A DNA stretch of 64,000 nt, from NCBI GenBank assembly GCA_029959085.1, contig JARWIR010000002.1, positions 41,784,233-41,848,232 of the forward strand. Reading direction: 5' to 3'. The notes under the pieces are model-generated. The model ran no database searches and was not told the origin of the DNA. It was given only the letters and a program-made list of their open reading frames with translations. The position numbers and the translations under genes are program-made. The stretch comes from Nemophila menziesii. Taxonomy: Eukaryota > Streptophyta > Magnoliopsida > Boraginales > Hydrophyllaceae. Positions 32,051 to 45,330 of this stretch are shown piece after piece; within the stretch, counting starts at the first letter, position 1, and each line of letters starts with the position of its first letter.

Positions 32051-34109
32051 TTATAATATATATATATATTCTGATATTTTTAGTCTAAAAATTAGATTTT
32101 AGTTTGAAATTATAAATTATAAGAGACAGAGGTATGTGTATATTGGAGAGGCCATGATCCCCCAAAATTTAGAAAAAGTAAAATTCCAGCCCTATAATTA
32201 TATATTTTTTTTGTAAAAAAATTAATATGAATCATGTTTCCCTTAAATTTAACAAACCATAAAATTCTACCCCTATAAATTTTAAAAAAAAAATAATTAT
32301 GGTTTCCCTTTTGATATTTTGAATATCTAATATCTAATTTTAATTAGTTTTCATATATTTAATATTTGATTCATGTCTCAATCTTTTTTTTGGATTATAA
32401 ATATAAGGCCGTCTTTCTTTTTTTGTTTAACACCGTCTTCGATACAAAAATGCATACTTTGAACCTAGGAACAAGGCCAGTCGCGAAATGTGTCAACACC
32501 TCCTCTCGAAGCCACCTTCTTTCGAAGATACCTCCATCCTCGCCATATATGAATGTTTATGTTAACCCCCCTCTCTCTCTCTCTTTGATATTAAAGTGAA
32601 TAAAGATAGTGATTTTTTTATTTAGTCGTTAATTTACTTAATTATAATATATTAATGAAAATGTAACCAACTTCTATCATGGAGATTTTTATAAATAATT
32701 ATGAAATACTCGAAATCTATAATGTTTAATCAATTATAGTAACCACAAATCAAAAGTTTATTAAATGTATTGAATTTGGATAGTTTGAAATATACATATA
32801 CTAGATATTACCCGTGAAGGCACTGCGAAAAATAAAAACCCTGTGGGCTAGAATCTTTCTTCTAATATCTGAATATTCAAACATAGAGATAAGTGCTCGT
32901 AGAGTTGAAATATGATTACATAACCCAAATAATTATTTGATAAAGCAGGGTTTGATATTTATCTTGTTAAAACACGTGTATATTTATCTGTTTTACTCAA
33001 AATAGAGGAATTTGGTTTGCTACACGCAATACATAAAAGACATGATGAGAGAGAAAGGGCATATGGATGTCATAAAAAGGTCTTTCTTTTTATCCGAGCA
33101 ATAACAAAATATCACGATTTGAGTATTTATTTTAACCTATATTCAAATTATTTGAAGTGTTGCTAACTAATTACATCTTAACCAAGAGACATATAATATA
33201 TAATCGTTTTCAGAACTTAGCACAACGTTTTAGAGATGAAGATGTGGAAAAGTATATGTTATAGATGGAATACCCGATCATCAAATTTAGTAACCAGAAT
33301 AGTAAATGGGAGCATAAAATTAAATAAATGTAATTTTTTTCTTAAATAGTTGATTAAGTTCATCTTCATTTCTATCAAAAGATTCTTGTCCATATCCATA
33401 CCTACTTGTCAAAATAATTTGCAGCAGGCAACAACTGATATGATATTCAATTGTAATTGTAGTTGCAGGTCTATACATGAATAGTTTAATTCCGACAATG
33501 ATTTATTAATTTAATATATCTAATTATATGGTTATGGTTTTTTTAATCATAAGGATAATTATTCTATTTTTAATAATTAGTGTTGTAGAAAAATTTAAGA
33601 GTTATATGTGTATGACATATAGAACTTGATCGTGGTGGCCCTACTTATCTTCCAATGAGCCAAATAAGTGTTTTTTTATGAACAAAGTTAATATTCTATT
33701 TTTATAATAACTTTTTTGTAATAAAATATGTGCATGTTCATTTTATTAAAGAAACAACTTAACATTTTTATAATTGAAGGATATGCCAGCCAATTCTATA
33801 TAGTATATACCCATGTGTCTAGCTAAAATATAACGTCATATGTTTATTCTAAAGGCTGTCATAGTTTTGGGGTTAACCCCATAAACGAAACACCAAAACT
33901 ATACAAAAATGATGTTCTTGAAATACTCGCAAGATATTTTACTAAAAGTGGCGCCTAAAACAAATGTGGGGCCCGTATCAGAAAACTTATCATATTATTA
34001 TATGAATTACGAAATATGGCACCGACACCTGAATAGCAAGATAACCCTCCATACACATAAAATTTCAGAGTAAACATAATACACTAATGTGCAAGTATCC
34101 TATTATGAT
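32051..34109. other. AT-rich intergenic DNA, no gene seen
   Basis: No ORF with recognisable content on either strand. A (CT)n run lies at 32569-32585. A TATA run is at 32058-32071. Confidence 0.6.
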
Positions 34110-34640
34110 CTAAAAATGGATATTAATCATCTAGTAGGTTCGGGTTGACATTTGGCGCTAATTTTACTATTTGTTGTAAAATTTGACTCAACATCTCCAA
34201 ATACAGCATGATAATGGCACCAGACACACACACAATTGTACCTCCAATTTTAGCTTGACCTTCTGTTGTCAACATATTTGATCTTTGTGCAGTGCATATA
34301 AGATAGATATTATTTACGACTTTAAACAAAATATAAGGACTATAATCAAATATATTGAGTAATGACCCATCATTTCGGCTAATACGAACATGAATACTGG
34401 AATTACGGGTTGTATAGCTGTAGCATATACAGGATTTGTGTAGCCAATACCGATGATGATTTTAAACTTTTCCTAAGTAAACACTAAAGACTTGAAGAAG
34501 TATAAACTTACCTTGTTAATCCAAGAAAAAAGAAAGATAATAACAAGCGTTTATTTATTGAATTTCTCCAAATAACCCGAAACAGACATTCTCTTTTTAG
34601 TACAATTTACAATTAGATGTTTAAGTAAGAAATATAACCA
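34110..34640 (-). pseudogene. WAT1-related (EamA-type) transporter fragment
   Basis: Two minus-strand pieces match the C-terminal half of plant WAT1/MtN21-type membrane transporters: [18 protein letters not shown] (34455-34385) and EGQAKIGGTIVCVSGAIIM (about 34262-34200). A third piece, RNSINKRLLLSFFFLGLTR (about 34570-34512), ends at a GTAAGT donor and resembles the LLG helix preceding these. The gap to the next coding piece is only about 40 bp, too short for a usual plant intron, and the flanking exons are absent. I call it a relic. Such proteins are 10-helix carriers of auxin and other solutes. Confidence 0.65.
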
Positions 34641-34679
34641 TCAATTCTTTTTAGTCTTACTGACGGGTACCAATCTTAC

Positions 34680-35110
34680 GCAAAAATTGCATGATAAATT
34701 CCTATTTTAGGCAAATAATGTACTATATGTCCTCAAAGACTGTACCAGGTACCTATAATATGCTAAAATTACATGATAAATCCCTATGTTATGCATAAAC
34801 CACACCAGATCTCTATACTATGCAAAAAAAATGCACATTAAGTCCTCATTTTTTGTAAATCAATTACAATTTTGCATAATATACTGTAACTTCTGCGTAG
34901 TATAGGGAACTACATTGCAACTTTTGCATAATATAGGGGCACATAGTGCAGTTTCTGCATAGATACTATAGGGACTTTCATTGCAATTTTTACATAATAT
35001 AAGGTCTTATAACATAGTTTAGGGGATCTATAGTGTGCTTTTTGCATAATATGGAGCATACAGTGCAATTTCTGCATATTATAGAAACATGTAGTGCAAA
35101 TATCTTAAAA
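34680..35110. repeat. Diverged TATAGGGAC/TGCATAATAT phrase array
   Basis: Around nine irregular units of the form TTGCATAATATAGGG...ACAGTGCAA at 35-50 bp spacing. Related in wording, not in alignment, to the blocks at 14303, 30121 and 46700. Confidence 0.5.
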
Positions 35111-35173
35111 ATGGGTAGTGCAAACCTGTTTTACTTTAACTTCACCATTAGAACCAGCTTTTTTCTGAAAAAA

Positions 35174-35255
35174 AACTTCTTGAGATTTTCTCGTAGATTC
35201 CATTTCCAATTCACAACTTCTTGAGATTTTCTCGTAGATTCCATTTCCAATTGAC
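35174..35255. repeat. 41-bp direct tandem duplication
   Basis: Two nearly identical units starting AACTTCTTGAGATTTTCTCG, at 35174 and 35215. Confidence 0.9.
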
Positions 35256-36248
35256 AGTAATTAGCTTCCATTTTGTCCAATGATTCTTGTCTAAATATAA
35301 ACCCAATTGATGCTCTATAGCTTTCTTAAACCTTGTTCCAAACCGTCTTTGTTTTATTTGAGTTTAACTAACAAAGCAGTTCGTGTATAACAGCCACTGT
35401 CCATCCGTGAGTACATCTTCATAAGGTGAAATGTAAGACAAATTCTGAAATTCCTCAGCCCAAATTGGTCCTTGAACTATCTATTTCTTATTAATTTACT
35501 CCTTAAATGTCTTTTCCATATGACACTGAACGTTAAAAATCTAACATAACACGGACTAACTAGGAGGACAAAAATGAAGGTCGAGAACCATTTGCTAGTA
35601 ACTATACTTCGAGAACCAAAAAAGAAATTACTCTGTATCAATTGAGTTTTTTTGCCTGGATTGCACCTAAAAATCCTCAAGAAGCTCCACTACTAAATTT
35701 ACATGAGAAGATGAAATTATTTCAATATAGGGACCAAATAGCAATTTTAAAAAAATATTAAAAGCATGGGATATTTTATATTCAGGTATGATATATTACA
35801 TTTGCGATTTCTTGAGGTATACATGGTGCTGAAACACCCAAACAAATATCAATGAGCACCATGATGATTTAGCCTATAAACGGAAACATTAACTTGAAAT
35901 GTGCATGAGAATGAAAACAATTACCCGTGGCTTAATTCTCAATTCATATCACACAAAAAATCGGCATAAAAATGATAGAAAGAAATAAAAATGCTCACCT
36001 TAATCTGAATATGTTGCAAATATATCTCCAATCAGACATTAATCTCCATTCTTACAAAAATAAGCTAATAAACCAATACTTCAAACATTAATCTAACCAT
36101 CAAACATTAATCTAAAATAAATTTCTAGTATCTGAAAAAGCATGTCGTACAAACCATTCCAGAATTTACTACAATCTTGTTGTAATTTTTTTTGTACTCT
36201 TTATACCATAGAATATAGGAGAAGTGCACCTTGGTGTCTACTCAGCTT
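35256..36248. other. AT-rich intergenic DNA, no gene seen
   Basis: Contains TTGGTCCTTGAACTAT...TAGGGACCAAATAGCAATTTT phrase-like sequence (35460-35745) common in plant intergenic DNA. No recognised coding sequence. Confidence 0.55.
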
Positions 36249-36259
36249 TGCCTTTCCAA
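36249..36259. repeat. LINE target-site duplication, left
   Basis: TGCCTTTCCAA, repeated at 41639-41649. The element's poly(A), seen as T8 on the plus strand, starts one base later. Confidence 0.75.
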
Positions 36260-36479
36260 ATTTTTTTTATCATCAAATCAAATTATATTATTGTGAAACT
36301 TAACATACCATTGTTTTTACAAGCTTTTAATCTTTTTAAGTATAAGGCCCAACATGGGAAACTTAATACCCAAAAAGATTCTCACCTTACTACATTTAAA
36401 AACCCACCCTTCTAAACATCGACCCACTAATTATCTATTATAAATATTAAAATTGGCCCAATACAAAAGATATTACATA

Positions 36480-39400
36480 TTACAAATCTAGTTTATCTAT
36501 AATCTCCCTTGTATTCTTTTTCTTTACATTCCAATTCTGCACCTTCATCTTCACCATCCTTCTAACTTTACTGCATATTTGTTCTTTATTTAAGCCCGAA
36601 CCACCATGCTCTATATAATTTCTTACCTACCAAACAGAATAAATATATGAAGTACACATATTACTAGCTATGATAACCTGTTCTCCACACTTTATCAACA
36701 TAATTTCATCACATAATTCTTTGAAATCTCTCGGCAGTTTATTAATTCTACACATACTTAGTATCTTTTTCAATACTCTTTTAATAAAAGAACACTCAAA
36801 GAACATGAATACTATTCTCAGTAGCAGCTTTACAAAAATGACAAAGAGGACTAATAGTATTACCCCATTTCAGCATTCTTTCCTTGGTACTCAGCCTATC
36901 TTGTATAGCAATCCAAGCAATAAAGGCACATCTTGGAATATTTTTTCTAGCCCATATTACCTTGTACCAATACATCTCTTCCAAATTTTCTTTTGCAGTG
37001 ATTCTTGCCAAGGTTTATTTAAAAGAAAAATTCATTTTGTTACTCCAACTCCACACCTTAATATCCTTCTTATCATTTAACTTATAATCATTCAGACGAG
37101 GTAGAAGCTTCCCAATTTTAGGTGGCAATCTCCACCTGTTCCCTTTATAACAAGTATATACTATTTTGCTGCAATTTATATCATCTTTGTATAGCTGAAT
37201 ACAAAGTAATTCCTGCACACTAGAGTCTTCAATCCACATGTCCCATATCATATACGTATCTCTTCCATTATTCACTTTATGATGTATAAACTTATATGCG
37301 AGATTCCTCACTTTCATTAGCTTTTTCCATATCCACGTATGCGATTGTTTTTCCTCAAGACTCCATATGCATCTATTTTTAACATTACATTTCACCCATA
37401 TGCTCCATAGATTACCTTCTTGAGCATACATTCTCTAAAAAGTAAAAAGTAAATAAACTAAATTAATATTTTCTATTTTAGGAATACCCAAACCACCATT
37501 TTGTTTACTTGTACAAACTCTATCCCAAGCTATTTTAGCTGCTTGAGCCCCTTCAGTATTTCCTTTCCATAAGAAACTGTTCATCAACTGATTTAGTTTG
37601 TATATTACCTGCTTTGGGAGAAGGAACACACGACACCAAAAAAGTATTTTACTGATGAGAACACACCTGATTGGCTCAACCCTTCAAGCATATGATAGAA
37701 GTTTAGACAACCATTGATTTATACTACTATAGATTTTGTTCACCAATTCAATACCTTCTTCAACACTGAGCTTCTTGGAATGTAGAGGTACACCTAAGTA
37801 CCTATCAGGTAAATTTGCAATCTTAATTTTCAAAATCTCAGAAATATTCTCATTAGTATTATAATCAGTTTCACCAAAATATATCTCGCTTTTCTGATAA
37901 TTAATATTGAGCCCAGACATTCTTAAGAATAATTTTAACCCATTCTTGACTTCAATAGCTGAATTAATATTTGCCTTAAAAAATATCAATAAATCATCAG
38001 CAAATATTATATGATTTAGCTTCATTTCTTCACATTTACGATGATAATTAAAGCTCGCTTTTCTCCCCAAATAATTAAACAGACCTGTAAAACTTTCCAT
38101 ATTCATTGCAAAGAGATAAGGAGAGAGAGGGTCTCCTTGTCTCAACCCTCTCTTTCCTTTAAAATACCCACACACCTCGCCATTAATGTATATAGAGTAT
38201 GTAGGAGAACATACACACATTTTGATCCACTCAGTAAATTTCTTAAGAAAATTAAAAGCTTCCAAGATATTCATTAAAAATCTCTAATTAACGCTATCAT
38301 TCGCTTTTTGTAGGTCTAGATTTATAGTACACTTAGGATCCAAATCCTTCTTGTCATAGCCAAGTACAAGCTCATGTGTAACTAAAATGTTGTCGCTTAT
38401 TTACCTATCTCAAATATACACAACTTGATTAAGATATATAATTGAGCTAAGAACCCTTTTCAATCTTTTACATATAACTTTTTAGATAGTTTTATAAGTT
38501 GTTCTTGTACAAGAGATTGGTCTGAACTTTCTCACACTTGAAGGGTTCTTCTCTTTAGGTATTAGTATTATATTCGTTGCATTTATCTGAGTGAGAATTT
38601 TACCATTATCAAAGCATTGTCTGATGACATTTGTGAAGTCTTCTCCTAAAACACTCCATGAAGCTTTGTAGAAGGCTGAGTTAAGTCCATCTGGTCCTAG
38701 GCTTTTATTTTCACTAATGGAAAACAGAGCTTCCTTTATTTCTTCATCAGTAATAGGGGCAATAATAGCAGCTCTTTGTTCTTCATTTAGAAAAGAACCA
38801 ATTATCTTTTTTATAGTATCACTGGAACAAACTTCTTCATTTTCATCTTCAGTGCCTAAGAGTTGCATATAGAAGTTTACAAATTCCTCCATGATGAGAT
38901 TAGGTGCTACAATATTTTCATCTAAATCACTAACAAGAATAGATATGTTATTTTTTGCAGCTCTGCCTTTAACAATTTAGTAAAAATAAGAGGAATTACA
39001 ATCCATATCAGTCATAAAAATACACTTAGTCTTTTGTTTAATAATATCATGCTGCACAATCATAGCCTTCTCTAAATCCTGAATAATAATTTTCTCCTCA
39101 TTAAGAATTCAAGGATCAGCTACTCCATTCATAATGTTCATCTGTACAGTGTTGAGTTGAGCTTTTATTTGTTCAATATCCTTAGAGTTCCTTCTAAAGT
39201 GTGTGTTCTTGAACATTTTTATGAGCAACCTTTACATTCTCCTGCCTCATACATAATTTGAACATTTTATTACCATCTACCTTTATATTCCAAGCATCCT
39301 TCACAGTTTCTATAAATTTCTCATTTGTAGCCCTAATATTGAAGAATTTGAATTGACTAGGAAAGAATTTCTTAACACCTCCAAGATTTAACTTGATTGC

Positions 39401-40030
39401 GCAATGGTCTGAAGTTGATGGTGGATGAATACTCACACTAGAGGCTATAGAGTCTAACCATCTAGTATTAATAAACACCCTATCTATTTTACTAGCATGA
39501 ATTTGATCACTTCTATTTTTGTTAGTGCATGTGTGAAACTGCCCACCATAATTATTTTTATATAAATTTGCATCTTCAAGACACTCTATAAATTCAAGTG
39601 CTCCTTTTTCTAAAACAGTACAATTTATTCTGTATCCGATGTGTAGTATTTAATTGAAATCTCCCATGATACAGAGCTTATCTTTCTCATACTTCTTACT
39701 CCACATAACCATATCTCTCCATATTGCTCTTCTCTCTCCATCAATTCCACTAGCATACACCATTACAATGTAAAAATTATCCTTACTGTCTTTCACTTTC
39801 AACACAAATAATATAGCTCGAGATGTTTGATAAACTAGGTTAATATCAGCAAATCTTTTGTCCCAAAGTACCCAAATCCTTCCACTATCATCATTATTAT
39901 AATTGTGCAACTTTTCTATATTAGAGAAATGTGCACTTATTATAGGAGAGTAATTGTTTATTTTAACCTTTGTTTCCAAAATCCCAATCACCCTTAAATT
40001 ATTACTAACTAAAAACTCCTTCACATCCAA
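36480..40030 (-). pseudogene. LINE ORF2: endonuclease - reverse transcriptase - zf-RVT
   Basis: The start MDVKEFLVSNNLRVIGILET is the N-terminus of an APE-type endonuclease; Glu of LET and the later GDFN are metal-binding positions, and TSDHCAIKLN (39420-39390) its C-terminal catalytic motif. Reverse transcriptase follows: NKSLGPDGLNSAFYKASW (about 38720-38670), RGLRQGDPLSPYLFAMNM, and the catalytic FADDLLIFFKA (about 38000-37965). A zf-RVT region with W..RKNIPRCAFIAWIAIQDRL and CHFCKAATEN lies at 37011-36796. The endonuclease and RT parts are in different frames, with further stops at 39650, 38482, 37684 and 36796. It would have made target-primed cDNA; now it is dead. Confidence 0.85.
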
Positions 40031-40207
40031 CTATTTAAGGAGATTATTAAACCCTCTCACATTCCAAACTAATATTCATATATTGGGAGGTCTAGTAATC
40101 TCTTCTCCCCCATTATGATTGATAAATACCATTATATCATGATCAATCTCACTCCCTTCTCTGTTTTGTAACTCATCAAACTTAATAGTTGTGATTATAG
40201 AACTTGA

Positions 40208-41269
40208 CTAACCCTGTTTTCCCTCATTCTTTTTAGTGTATCTAACAATACTCCACTCCTCAACTACCTTCTTCCCCTTGTCTACTCTTTTATCAGGCTC
40301 ATTTGTTGTTTTTGGCACCCACACTTTTTGAGTATTCACACACTTAGTTTCCATATGAGCCAACCTACTGCATTTTCTACATAAAATCAGCTTCCATTCA
40401 TACTCCACTTTAACCACCTGTAGCTCATCTAGCCCTATATCAACCAATACATTTTCAGGTAATTCCTCCTTTATGTTAATCTCTACACAGACTAGAGCAT
40501 ACCCTAACCTTGTCTTTGATTCAGTTATAGTATCCATTTGCATTGGAACACCTACTCCACTAGCTACATACCCCAGCCCTCTTTGTATCCAGAGATTCAT
40601 TGGTACATTAATTAATTTGACCCAAATTGGCAATCTAGATATATCTAATTTATCGAACTGCATACCTGCCTTCCAAGGTCGAAGAAGTAGCAGTTTTCCA
40701 TTTATATACCAGAGCCGCTCAAGCGCTTTACTGTAACTTTGCTGATTTTCAAACTTGATGACTACACTACCTTTCAAATTCTATTTAATTTCTACCTTAC
40801 ACAACTCACTCCATTGATATGTAACAAAATTCGCTATAGCAAAGAACGGGGGCGGAGCATCTATGAATTTGCCAATTGGGCAATTCACCCATTGATCAGA
40901 CCCTTCACCGAGAACATCCTTTTGCGGCTCAATAACTTTCTTACCTTCCAAATTTTCGGGCTCATGATATTCCATTTTCATAGAATTGCTCGCACAACCA
41001 AATAATTTTGACCATGGAACTCCCTTCGATTACCTCATTGTTTCCGTTTCAACCAGATTTACAACTTTTTCAACTTCATTTCTGCATACCGCTTTTTTTT
41101 CCTAATTCTTAGTACTCGCCTCTACCTCATCTTTGTACGATTCAGGTGTGTTGAGTAAATTTGAACTCAGCGACATGATCTCTTTAGTGATATCTCGATA
41201 CTTTTTCTTGGATTTTGTTTGCTTACTAGATCCATTCGCTGCCTTGTTGATTTTCGTTGTGTTTAACAT
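40208..41269 (-). pseudogene. LINE ORF1: DUF4283 - CCHC protein
   Basis: A 354-codon frame from ATG 41269 with three in-frame stops. A Lys-rich N-terminus is followed by the WSKLFG...MKMEYHEPE entry common to plant LINE ORF1 proteins. A DUF4283 domain (SVVIKFENQQSYSKALERLW, then LPIWVKLINVPMNLW) comes next, then a zinc knuckle CRKCSRLAHMETKC that fits C-x2-C-x4-H-x4-C. The family binds LINE RNA. The domain order and length are normal. Confidence 0.83.
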
Positions 41270-41638
41270 TATGGTCTTGTGAGAGTCATCGGAAAAAGCG
41301 ATGAAAAGGAAAATGAAGTAAAAAAGAAGAAAATCTAGGCGGAGAAGAGATGGTGGGTGATATGGTGGAGGGGAGAGAAAGAGTGGAGATGAGTATTTTT
41401 CTGAGAGAGAGAGAGAGAGAGGAAATGTTGTTAGATCCCAGAAAATTCTTGAGATAAACAACAAATCGTTATAAGGAAAAGCAAAATTTGGAAAAAAAGC
41501 TAAAAAGAGGTGTTAAGCTAAAAAAGGAAAAATGGAATAACAATTAATGGATGAGTGTGTAGGGAGGATTTTTTAAGTGAGTTGACCCTTTTATTATTTG
41601 ATCTATTTAAAATTTAACTAGAAAATAATGCCTTTCCA

Positions 41639-41649
41639 ATATTGTTAAT
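41639..41649. repeat. LINE target-site duplication, right
   Basis: TGCCTTTCCAA; partner of 36249-36259. Confidence 0.75.
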
Positions 41650-42896
41650 TGGAATAAACATTATCCAACATTAGAACAAACTAAAAAGAATGTTATGGGT
41701 TGTAAAAAAAACATAAATTTAAATATTTGATAATTGTAGAAAAGATCCTTTTAAAATTAACTTTTTCTTAAACAATTGAATACATATGAACCTTGAACCT
41801 AATTCAAAATGTTGAGAATTTTGATTCACTTAATTGTAAATGTAAACGGTATCGGGTGAGCTAATTTTCATAGAGTTTCCTTCAAGAAATGTAAATGGTG
41901 GATGTGAGAATAATGTCGATTGTAAAGTTTGTATAAAATATCATAATTATACCTGAATTTTGGTTCTTCGATTGTTGTTGCTGGTGTAGCCAAGCTCGGT
42001 TGATGATGGTGCAGTGTAAGACCAAATTGCTCTCTCCATCGGTTGAGCCAAATGGATATTTACTGCAAAATAATTAAAAAAATGCAGTGTATGACCAAAT
42101 TTCTCACTTCATGGTCATAAGAAATTGTACAAGTGTAAGAACTTAATTTGGGTTCTTCTATTTCCAAATGACTTACTGCAAAACAATTCAAAAAAAAAAT
42201 TGCTTACTCCATATATAAAAAAATAATTAAATAATATAGTAGAACACCAAATTGCTCACTCTAGTTGTAAAAAGCTATTCTCAGCGCATCACTTCAAAGG
42301 TAAAAGGCTTCCAACGCGCATCACTTCTCCCTGAAAGTTGTAGAAGTGATGAGATTAGGTTAAATTAAATTAGCGTTTCAATGGTAAAAATAATTTTTTT
42401 TTACCTTTTCTGGGTTCTTTGATTGTTGCTAACGTAGTACCCCGTATAAAAGCAGTTTTGCTGCGAGCAGTTTGGTTGAGAAGGTGACTGTTGATATGTT
42501 TGTGAAACTAAAATGGTGCTTTGAACCGACCATTTCATCTCCCTTTAATTAACTGTTTACCTCTTGATTTAGGTTTTTTGATTGTTGATGGCGTAGCCAA
42601 GCCAGGTTGATGATGATGGAAAATGATCCTGAGTAGCAGTTTCCTTGTGTAGGAGAACGGCTTGGTGGAAAGGCGAGTGTGAAGATAAGGCTTATCATAG
42701 CCAAACCGAGTTGATGAAGGTTAAGAATTTTCCCCGATTAGGTGGCGATGATAATGGTGGTGGTAAATGGTTCTCTAGAGGCAGCGGTTGTGAAGATGGT
42801 AGAGAATGGTGGGGAATGGTTCTTCGATTGGTGATGGGGGCGGCAGTTTTCTTTCGAAAGAGATCTAGCGGTGGAAACGAGCGTGAGTGAATGTGA
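41650..42896. other. Spacer with diverged TAGCCAAGC-GGTTGATGATGG repeats
   Basis: No gene recognised. Short related phrases (GATTGTTG..G.GTAGCCAAGC.GGTTGATGATGG) near 41975, 42580 and 42697 suggest old local duplication. Open frames at 42645-42934 on both strands have no family resemblance and fall in locally higher GC. Confidence 0.5.
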
Positions 42897-44044
42897 TGAA
42901 AACTCTGATTTGCTAGTGAAAGTTGGATCTCCAAACGATCTAGAACCCGTTTTTGATGGTGTAAGGCTGAGAACTCCGATTTTCCATGGCTGGATCCTTA
43001 TTACACAATCACAACTCCATTAGATCCATGACAAGAATAAACATAGTCGTCGGAGGGTATGACCCTTGTTTTAGCCACCATGAAACACCATTTCCGATTG
43101 ATGGGGTGGGGTGGAAAGAGGGGAGAGTATAGAGAGTGATTTAAGATATGTAGGTGAGAAATATGATATATGTGTATTTATTGTGTAATTTAGTATGTAT
43201 AGTGAGTAAAAAACATTTGTACGTAAAATTTGTAGTGGGAACTAATTTTACAGTTTTAAATATTATATTTGACCTTTAATAAGAACAATAGGTTGGATGA
43301 GTGTGCTTCAGTCTTGAGGGGAGAGGTTTCAAGTCCCGTTGGGTGAAAATCTCTAAATAATTAAAATTCTTTAAAAACTCGATACGAGTTGATGAAATTC
43401 TATAGTTATACCATGTACAAACCCTGCACCCACAACCCCAACTCCTAAAGATCCAGACATCGCTATTCTCGATTGCAACCCAAACTGACAAAATAATCAC
43501 AAACTAAAATACAAATTAAATAATGATTATAGCTAGGTCGATATTTAAATGAGTAAGCACTTATTACCATTTCTTCTAACTTTTGGCCAATATTATATTT
43601 TCTTACTAAATTGAGTAATTACCCTTGAGGCCCCTGTATTTTTCTTAATCGTTAGCTTACCCATTATTTTATATAAAGTGTAAATTTACCCCTTATTGTT
43701 ACAAAATGTGTTTGTCTACCCCCTGTGGACGGATTCCGTTCGTTATCTATGTTAAGTTAGCGCGCGACGCATGTGCAATTATTTAATTATTTTTTATTAC
43801 TGTAAACATTTTAAATCATTTAAAAAGGTTAAACTTTTATTTTATTGATAAAAACAAAACTAAATTGTCTTCTTCACACTCATATTAGGAAAAAACTAAA
43901 AAGAAATCTCTTCAAATGCTGCCACCACCTGAAGCCAAGCTTGTCCCAGAAGTAAACAGGTGGCCACCAAAAACAAATCTCACTGGAGTGGACCATTGAC
44001 TACAAAATTGACCAACATTGACAGTTGAAGTTGACTGACAAGCA

Positions 44045-44299
44045 ATTCCCTGTCCCAAATACAATGTCCACTTAGCTTTTCAAACAGATTAAGAAAATTA
44101 ATAATTACATACACCATTACAGAATTACTCCTCATAAATTGCCTTAATATTTTAAATATCTATTGGAAGTATAAATTTTAATTTTTTAATAAGAGTAATA
44201 ACGAAAATAGTTGGAAAAAAGTGTCTTGATATTCTAAATGGACAATATTTTTAGGACACCATATTTAGTAAGTGGACATTATTTTTAGGATGGATAGAA
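44045..44299. mobile_element. Stowaway-type MITE in SD-2
   Basis: Counterpart of 29075-29327 with a more eroded left end (TCCCTGTCCCAAATA) and right end GGATGGATAGAA. Confidence 0.7.
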
Positions 44300-44397
44300 T
44301 AATTGTTTTGTATTATTATTTTTTATATAAAGACATTTTAATTAAAAAAAATTAAAATAAAAAATTTTATTTGCTTAGCCTAATATTAGAATACATT

Positions 44398-44672
44398 GTA
44401 TGGATAGAGAAGCGCAAGCAATCATATATATATTAGATATGAAGAGACAAAAACCACAAGAGGAGATAACCATCTTCTCTAACAACCTTAAAATAACTCA
44501 AGGTATCAAGTAGGTGTCGGTAGTTAGATGGAGGCTCAGACAATGGATCAGGCAGATCAAGAAGTTTGCAATAGAAGTTGGTCTGGTTTGTTTTAAACAT
44601 ATTCTGCAATGGTTTAAAGGTCGAGCAGACATTCTAGCAAAAGAATTCATGCATAGGGCATCGAGGTAACAA
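44398..44672 (+). pseudogene. RNase H fragment of a LINE, SD-2 copy
   Basis: REAQAIIYILDMKRQKPQEE and ITIFSNNLKITQGIK followed by a TAG at 44511. The catalytic-type SDN of the SD-1 copy is SNN here. Confidence 0.6.
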
Positions 44673-44785
44673 GATTCATTGAGAAATGTGGTATGTCAAT
44701 TTTCCTAACTAGGAATAGGTTAATTTTTGATGTAGTTATGTGAAATTTCTTAGGTGTCAAAAAAAATACGTTGGACCTAGAATTA

Positions 44786-44795
44786 TCCCAATAAA
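44786..44795. repeat. Target-site duplication of the MULE-like insertion, left
   Basis: TCCCAATAAA; right copy at 46253-46262. SD-1 has a single TTCCAATAAA at the equivalent place (29815-29824). Confidence 0.6.
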
Positions 44796-45240
44796 CAGAA
44801 AATTACTTTTAGAAGCCCAAAAAACAAAAAATTTCTTTAGAAAGTCCTAACTAAAAAATCATTCTAACAAAGGCCTAAGTTTAATTTTTTAGTTAGATCT
44901 TTTACCCTTATACCCCTACTCAGATTTTTATCGGTACATACCAACATTTTTTATTTTGGTATAGACCAATATTTATTTTTTGGAACGCACATATTTCCTG
45001 GTTTTGGTATGTACCAAATGCTATTTATGTTTGTTTTTACGTTTCAGGGTCCTTAATAGTATTTTTCTAAACTTATAGAGGGTTTTTTGTCATGCCCAAA
45101 GTTAATGTCCGGATTATTTAGAAAACTGATCGAAGATCGTGTCGAGATTCACCTATTCGTATGAGCCAAACAAAGTTTTTCTCGCAAAAATACTACACAA
45201 ATCTATTATCGATATCATTTTTCATGATAAAAACGAATTA

Positions 45241-45330
45241 GTACATTCCAAACACATCACTTTAGTACATTCCAAACACATCAATTTGGTACATTCCAAA
45301 CAAATCAATTTGATATATTCCAAAGAGATC
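45241..45330 (+). repeat. 24-bp tandem repeat, about 3.7 units
   Basis: Units GTACATTCCAAACACATCAM at 45241, 45265, 45289 and a partial one at 45313. A frame across it reads VHSKHI repeats, an artefact of the 24-bp (8-codon) period. Confidence 0.9.

Larger units (their letters stand above)
36260..41638 (-). mobile_element. L1-type LINE, near full-length, inactive
   Basis: 5379 bp on the minus strand between 11-bp direct repeats. It starts with a 5' UTR of about 370 bp (with a CT-rich tract at 41340-41425), followed by ORF1 (41269-40208), ORF2 (40030 to about 36480), a short 3' UTR and a poly(A) tail at 36261-36268. Stops and a frameshift disable both ORFs. No RNase H domain is seen after the zinc-binding RVT domain. 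Full length with a recognisable target duplication suggests a moderate age. Confidence 0.85.

Noticed and set aside
42645..42934. Overlapping open frames on both strands
   Set aside because: No recognisable motif; a local rise in GC explains the lack of stops.
45241..45330. CRISPR-like spacing of a 24-bp repeat
   Set aside because: Units are directly adjacent with no spacers, in plant nuclear DNA.
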